This document shows, piece after piece, positions 59,769-64,000 of a DNA stretch of 64,000 nucleotides. A model generated the notes under the pieces. The model saw only the letters and a list, made by a program, of their open reading frames with translations. It did no database searches and was not told the origin of the DNA. The DNA lies in contig NC_058137.1 of the NCBI RefSeq assembly GCF_011075055.1, positions 248,001 to 312,000 on the forward strand, in the 5' to 3' direction. The position numbers were made by a program, and so were the translations under genes. The stretch's first letter is position 1. Each line of letters starts with the position of its first letter. Source of the DNA: Mangifera indica. Taxonomy: Eukaryota > Streptophyta > Magnoliopsida > Sapindales > Anacardiaceae.

Positions 59769-61150
59769 TTAAAAAGGAGATGGAGGGGAAATAAAAGTAG
59801 AATATTTTAATGGGCCGGGCCTAATTTGTGAAGCTCAATTCAATTATCTGATTTACCAGCAATTTGGCTACAAGCCCAACTTTAAATTTTCTTTTTCGTT
59901 TCACATAATACTGGAAGTTAATTTTTATTCGACGTTAGGGTTAGATTCAATTCAATTTGTTTAAATTCAAATTCAAATTTAATCAAATAAACCAAGTTCA
60001 AGCCATATATTAGGCATATTTTTTATGAATAAATAAAATTTGAGTCAATCTAAATATTTGAATTTGATTTTAGGCTTGGATACAAATCAAACTTAGTCAA
60101 ACTTAGCTTGAACATGATTGGCTTGATTTTGATAGGATGGCTCAAGTTGGTTGAGTCGTATTTAAAAAAATCTTAAACTTGATTTGGTGGAAAAGTATGA
60201 AACTCAAAGCTCAGTTCATATTTATAGCTTATTGATTTGGCTCAAGTTTTTTATATTATAAAATAATATCATTTTAAGTATCAAAATGATATATTATTTC
60301 TATTATTAAAACGATATCGTTTTATAATAATTAAAATAATATTATTTTAACTATTCAATTTGACTTAATTTGAATTATAAACCAATTTTAAATTGATTTA
60401 AGTTGAATGATTGATTTGTGAATTAAATCGAATTAAACACTATACAATTCAAATTTATCTTTGTTATTAATCCAACTTAGAACTATAACTACAGTTTGAC
60501 TCGAGCTCAATTTATATAAACTCTAATTAAATGAAGTTAATTTAAATTTAATACTAGTTTGAGATAACTTATATTAAATTTCTTAGATAGACTCAAGTAT
60601 TGACTCTTACAGTCTTAAATCAATCTCAAATACATAAAATGATTCAAAGTCAAAAGTCTTCCTTATTTCTCTATAGCTTGTCCTCCGACTCTAGCAAATG
60701 AAGCCAAATATTAATTTGGTTCCTTGTCATTATTTGCAATACATTATTGAGATCTGAGACGCCGTTTAGTTTATGTATTGGAGGATCAGATATGTACAAA
60801 GGATGTTGAGTGCCTTCCACACCAAGTATAAGCATAATAAGACATCACATATTTCTATAGATTTCGGCTTATCTTTCATCGATAATGTAAGTAATTTCGG
60901 GATCCAACTCAAATTGGATGCAAAATTTGTATTGGGTGCATTGAACAAGTTCAAAATCAAATAAATTTCATGCAGAGGATTTGTATTAGGGGGCCACATA
61001 AGGTTATCTATCTCATTTATGATAGAATAAGTCGTATTTAAATTTATAATAAAGTTGAATGAATCAAATTAAAATTAAAATTACAGTTTTGATAATTTAA
61101 TTTGTTTATTTTTTAAATAACAATTTTTTATACATATCTTATAATATCAC
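59769..61150. other. Intergenic, dispersed AT-rich repeat
   Basis: About 59935-60650 is another block of the 'aattcaaatt / cttgatttga' type repeat. No gene seen. Confidence 0.45.

Positions 61151-61202
<52 letters not shown>
61151..61202. repeat. (TA)n microsatellite
   Basis: About 50 bp of uninterrupted TA repeat. Confidence 0.96.
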
Positions 61203-61205
<3 letters not shown>

Positions 61206-61400
61206 AGATATTAATATCCGTATTTATATGTCTACTTTAGGTGAGTAACTATACTTTTATGTTTTTCTTTATATATTATAATATAATAAAATTTGTACTT
61301 GGACTTTTGTATAACGGTACAACTGGAATGCTTAAATCTTAATGGTGAATCCGTGGCCCCCACGTGGTGCATGAAGAACGAATCAGAAGGCTGTAATGTG

Positions 61401-62116
61401 ACCACCGCAATTCTCAATATGCTTGGACGAGCCGCCTCAGGGACGACGGGTGAATGCACCTACACCACATATTCACCAAATTCTATTGTTTTTATTTTTT
61501 AATTAGCAATTAAATTTTCAAATTTTCTTTTAAAGAAATTAAGTTTTAAATTTTTCCTATATCCCTAATTAGTGTTATTCCGTACTTTTTTATTAAAAAA
61601 TACTAAAATTTTAATTTTTTTATAATTAAAATCTAAAGATTCAATTTATTTAATAAAAAAATATAATAATTCAATTTTTTTTCTAATAAAAAAAACAAAT
61701 CAAACAATACTATATATATATCTATTTATAGTACATAAATAAATATACACTTATATATAACCATCGCAATTCTCAATATGCTTGGACGAGCCGCCTTAAG
61801 GATGACGGGTGAATGCACCTATACCACATATTCACCAAATTCTATTGTTTTTATTTTTTAATTAGCAATTAAATTTTCAAATTTTCTTTTAAAGAAATTA
61901 AGTTTTAAATTTTTCCTATATCCCTAATTAGTGTTATTCCGTACTTTTTATTAAAAAAATACTAAAATTTTAATTTTTTTATAATTAAAATCTAAAGATT
62001 CAATTTATTTAATAAAAAAATATAATAATTCAATTTTTTTCTAATAAAGAAAAACAAATTAAACAATATTATATATATCCATTTATAATACATAAATAAG
62101 TATATACTTATAAGTA
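61401..62116. repeat. Tandem duplication of about 359 bp
   Basis: Two near-identical head-to-tail copies, 61401-61759 and 61760-62116. Anchors such as CGCAATTCTCAATATGCTTG occur at 61406 and 61765. Differences are few: point changes and small poly-A/T length shifts. A plus-strand open frame at 61293-61502 (with CNVTTAILNMLGRAASG) begins before copy 1. Its second half recurs in copy 2 without a start. I do not recognise its product. Confidence 0.88.
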
Positions 62117-62180
62117 TTATCATATAATTAGATATTAATTTATTATTAAATCAAGATCATCTAATTATATGATGATACAC
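62117..62180. mobile_element. Palindromic MITE, copy 4
   Basis: 'attatcatataattagat' mirrored by 'atctaattatatgatgatac'. Same core as the copies at 6064, 20051 and 45067; adjacent to the tandem duplication. Confidence 0.5.
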
Positions 62181-64000
62181 ATAAAATATGTATATATTTA
62201 TGTATTCAAAGTAAATATATATAATTTTATTAAAACAAATTTTAACCTTTTAAATAAATAATAATAATTCAATATTATTGTTATCCTTCTTTTTAAATAA
62301 TTATTTTAATTAATAGTAATAATATAATTTAAAACCATGGTAAAAAGAAAAAAAATAAATATGAAAGCAGAGTAAGATTTGATTTTTTCAGAGTTCAAAT
62401 AATACCAGCTAAGCTAAATTATGTTGGGAAAGTAATTTAATTTTATATCCAATCTAAACCATATACAAAAAGGAGAATGTTAATAATATTAAATATTTAT
62501 TTGATAACATTGTATAAACTCTTTGTCAAATGTTTTGTTGACCTAACTGAATATTTTTTTTCGCCGTGGGAAAATGTATGGCGAGCCTGTTGCTGTCTGA
62601 AACGTCCGGAGAAGAGAATGGTTTTGAGCCGTTCGATGTTAACTAGAATTGTATTTGTACAGGTGGGCTGAGCAGGAAGCACCGGCGACAGCTAGCTGTT
62701 TCTCCGCAAGTAATTGACCGTGATTCATGATTAGAGCAAAGTCCTGCAAGTTCAGGGATCAATTTATGTATCACGTGCGGTAGCTCAGGGCTCGTCATAA
62801 TAAATTTTCAAGTCCGAAACCATCATTGCTTATGGCTATATGTTATAATCTTATTTTTATTTTCTTTATAATTTTTTAAATTAATGCAAATTAGGGACCC
62901 AGGGAAATAAATATTTGTGGCCCTTATGCCTTTACTGGGACTCATAGGCAGTACTAAATATTTGGGAAGAGGAGAAAATGAAAGTAAGAATGTGAGAATT
63001 TTATTTTAGGGACTTGGGATTTTCCCATAAGTGGCATCAAATATTTACCCTTACTCTTGCCTTTTTTTTTACTTCTTTGCCATCAAAATACTGATGGTTT
63101 TCCTTCCTAAGGAAATGCAACAATAAATTTGAATAAGGATCAATTCATTATTATGCTTAGCTCAATTGGTTTGTACACAATAATACAGAAAAAAAAAGAC
63201 AAAAATTGTTAAACAAGAAAAAAAAAAAGAAAAATTATTTAAAAAACACCAGTAAACCCTTGATCTCAAGCCATTCAAACCCATTTAATTCGGATGCAAA
63301 CTCAAAATTTTGATATCCTCAAGTTAAAAAAATCTATAATATTTCACACACTCGGAAACTAATTCATAATTTACACTTATATCCTCGCATTAGGAATGTG
63401 TCATGATCAACTGACAGCAGGTGCAGCCAGAATAATTGACGTTGGTTTGTACATGGGACCTGCTAATGGACACGGTGATGGTGGCAAGTACAATAAGGTA
63501 ATTACAATTTAAATCGAAGCCCGTTAATTTGGTCAAGATTATTATCATTATTATTATAAAGTAATGAACATACCAATTCGATTAATAAATGTTTACCAAT
63601 TGGACCGACACCGAAGTTTGAAAATAAATAAATATCGCTTCCATTTACCATTTAGGCTACATATGTATAATAATTTTAATTGCAGCCCGTATGGATGGAC
63701 CACACACATCATGATATTGTTTTCTTTTTTATGATGGCTTATTTAATGGCAATTTTGGCTGAATCCTTGCCTCAATTTTTGAATTTTGAGTATAATTTAT
63801 ATGTTTTGTTTTCCTCTTAAAATTTTACACTGTTTAACTTTTTAGGGAATATAAATATTTGTAAAATCATAAGCCTTATCTTAAAATATATTTGTTAGAA
63901 AAATAATATCAAATTACCGAAAAGAGATATTTATAAAGAATATGATAAATGTATCTAAATCAATTAAAATAAAGAGTGAGAATACGAGTTTGAATTTTGA
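62181..64000. other. Intergenic, no supported gene
   Basis: AT-rich. A moderately GC-rich patch at 62560-62700 and an exon-like segment at about 63418-63500 (open, preceded by cag, followed by gtaatt) could belong to a gene that continues beyond the window. I cannot support either from what is visible. Confidence 0.35.

Noticed and set aside
63418..63500. Exon-like segment near the window end (open, cag before, gtaatt after)
   Set aside because: No flanking exons or recognisable protein; cannot be tested within the window.

Overview
This window is nuclear DNA from a flowering plant, almost certainly a eudicot and probably a rosid. The evidence is AT-rich intergenic DNA, short GT-AG introns, a chloroplast-targeted ferritin, a chloroplast TIC56, an ABA receptor, TRICHOME BIREFRINGENCE-LIKE (TBL) genes and a plant-type BRCA2. 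I assembled gene models by hand from open frames, splice signals and codon phase. Every model below closes in phase except where I state a frameshift.

Layout, left to right. 1-639 (+) is the 3' end of a gene resembling kinetochore SPC24. 1329-11457 (-) is a tandem array of four GILT-type thiol reductase genes: two with an intact CxxC, one with Ser in place of the first Cys, and one collapsed pseudogene. A dead Ty1/copia fragment lies between copies 1 and 2. 14071-16559 (+) is TIC56. 17539-19534 (+) is 40S ribosomal protein S4. 21467-21829 (+) is a small plant protein of unknown function. 22469-24844 (-) is chloroplast ferritin, with a terminal-inverted-repeat transposon in intron 2 and an IDRS-like iron element upstream. 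27101-28427 (+) is mitoferrin. 29030-29100 is tRNA-Gly(GCC). 29486-31811 (-) is a DUF538 protein. 32886-35455 is a foldback Mutator-like element. 38428-39081 (+) is a PYL4-type ABA receptor. 43859-46326 and 47425-50347 (+) are two tandem TBL genes, each with a one-base frameshift. 51517-52020 (-) is a short BES1/BZR1-like repressor. 53534-59666 (-) is a complete 19-exon BRCA2 gene with an E2F site in its promoter. The remaining sequence to 64000 holds repeats and no gene I can support.

Recalled Arabidopsis gene order (At5g01580 GILT/OSH1, At5g01590 TIC56, At5g01600 FER1, At5g01610 DUF538, At5g01620 TBL35, At5g01630 BRCA2B, plus the At2g38310 PYL4 / At2g38320 TBL34 pair) matches the backbone here. 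The window therefore looks like an ancestral block that was duplicated and fractionated in Arabidopsis. The genes are mostly functionally unrelated. The main functional adjacency is iron: ferritin (plastid iron storage) and mitoferrin (mitochondrial iron import) sit head to head.

I did not find a convincing new biological system. The most unusual items are the decaying GILT array, the foldback MULE with CGCAAA-like arrays, and the paired homopolymer frameshifts in the TBL genes.
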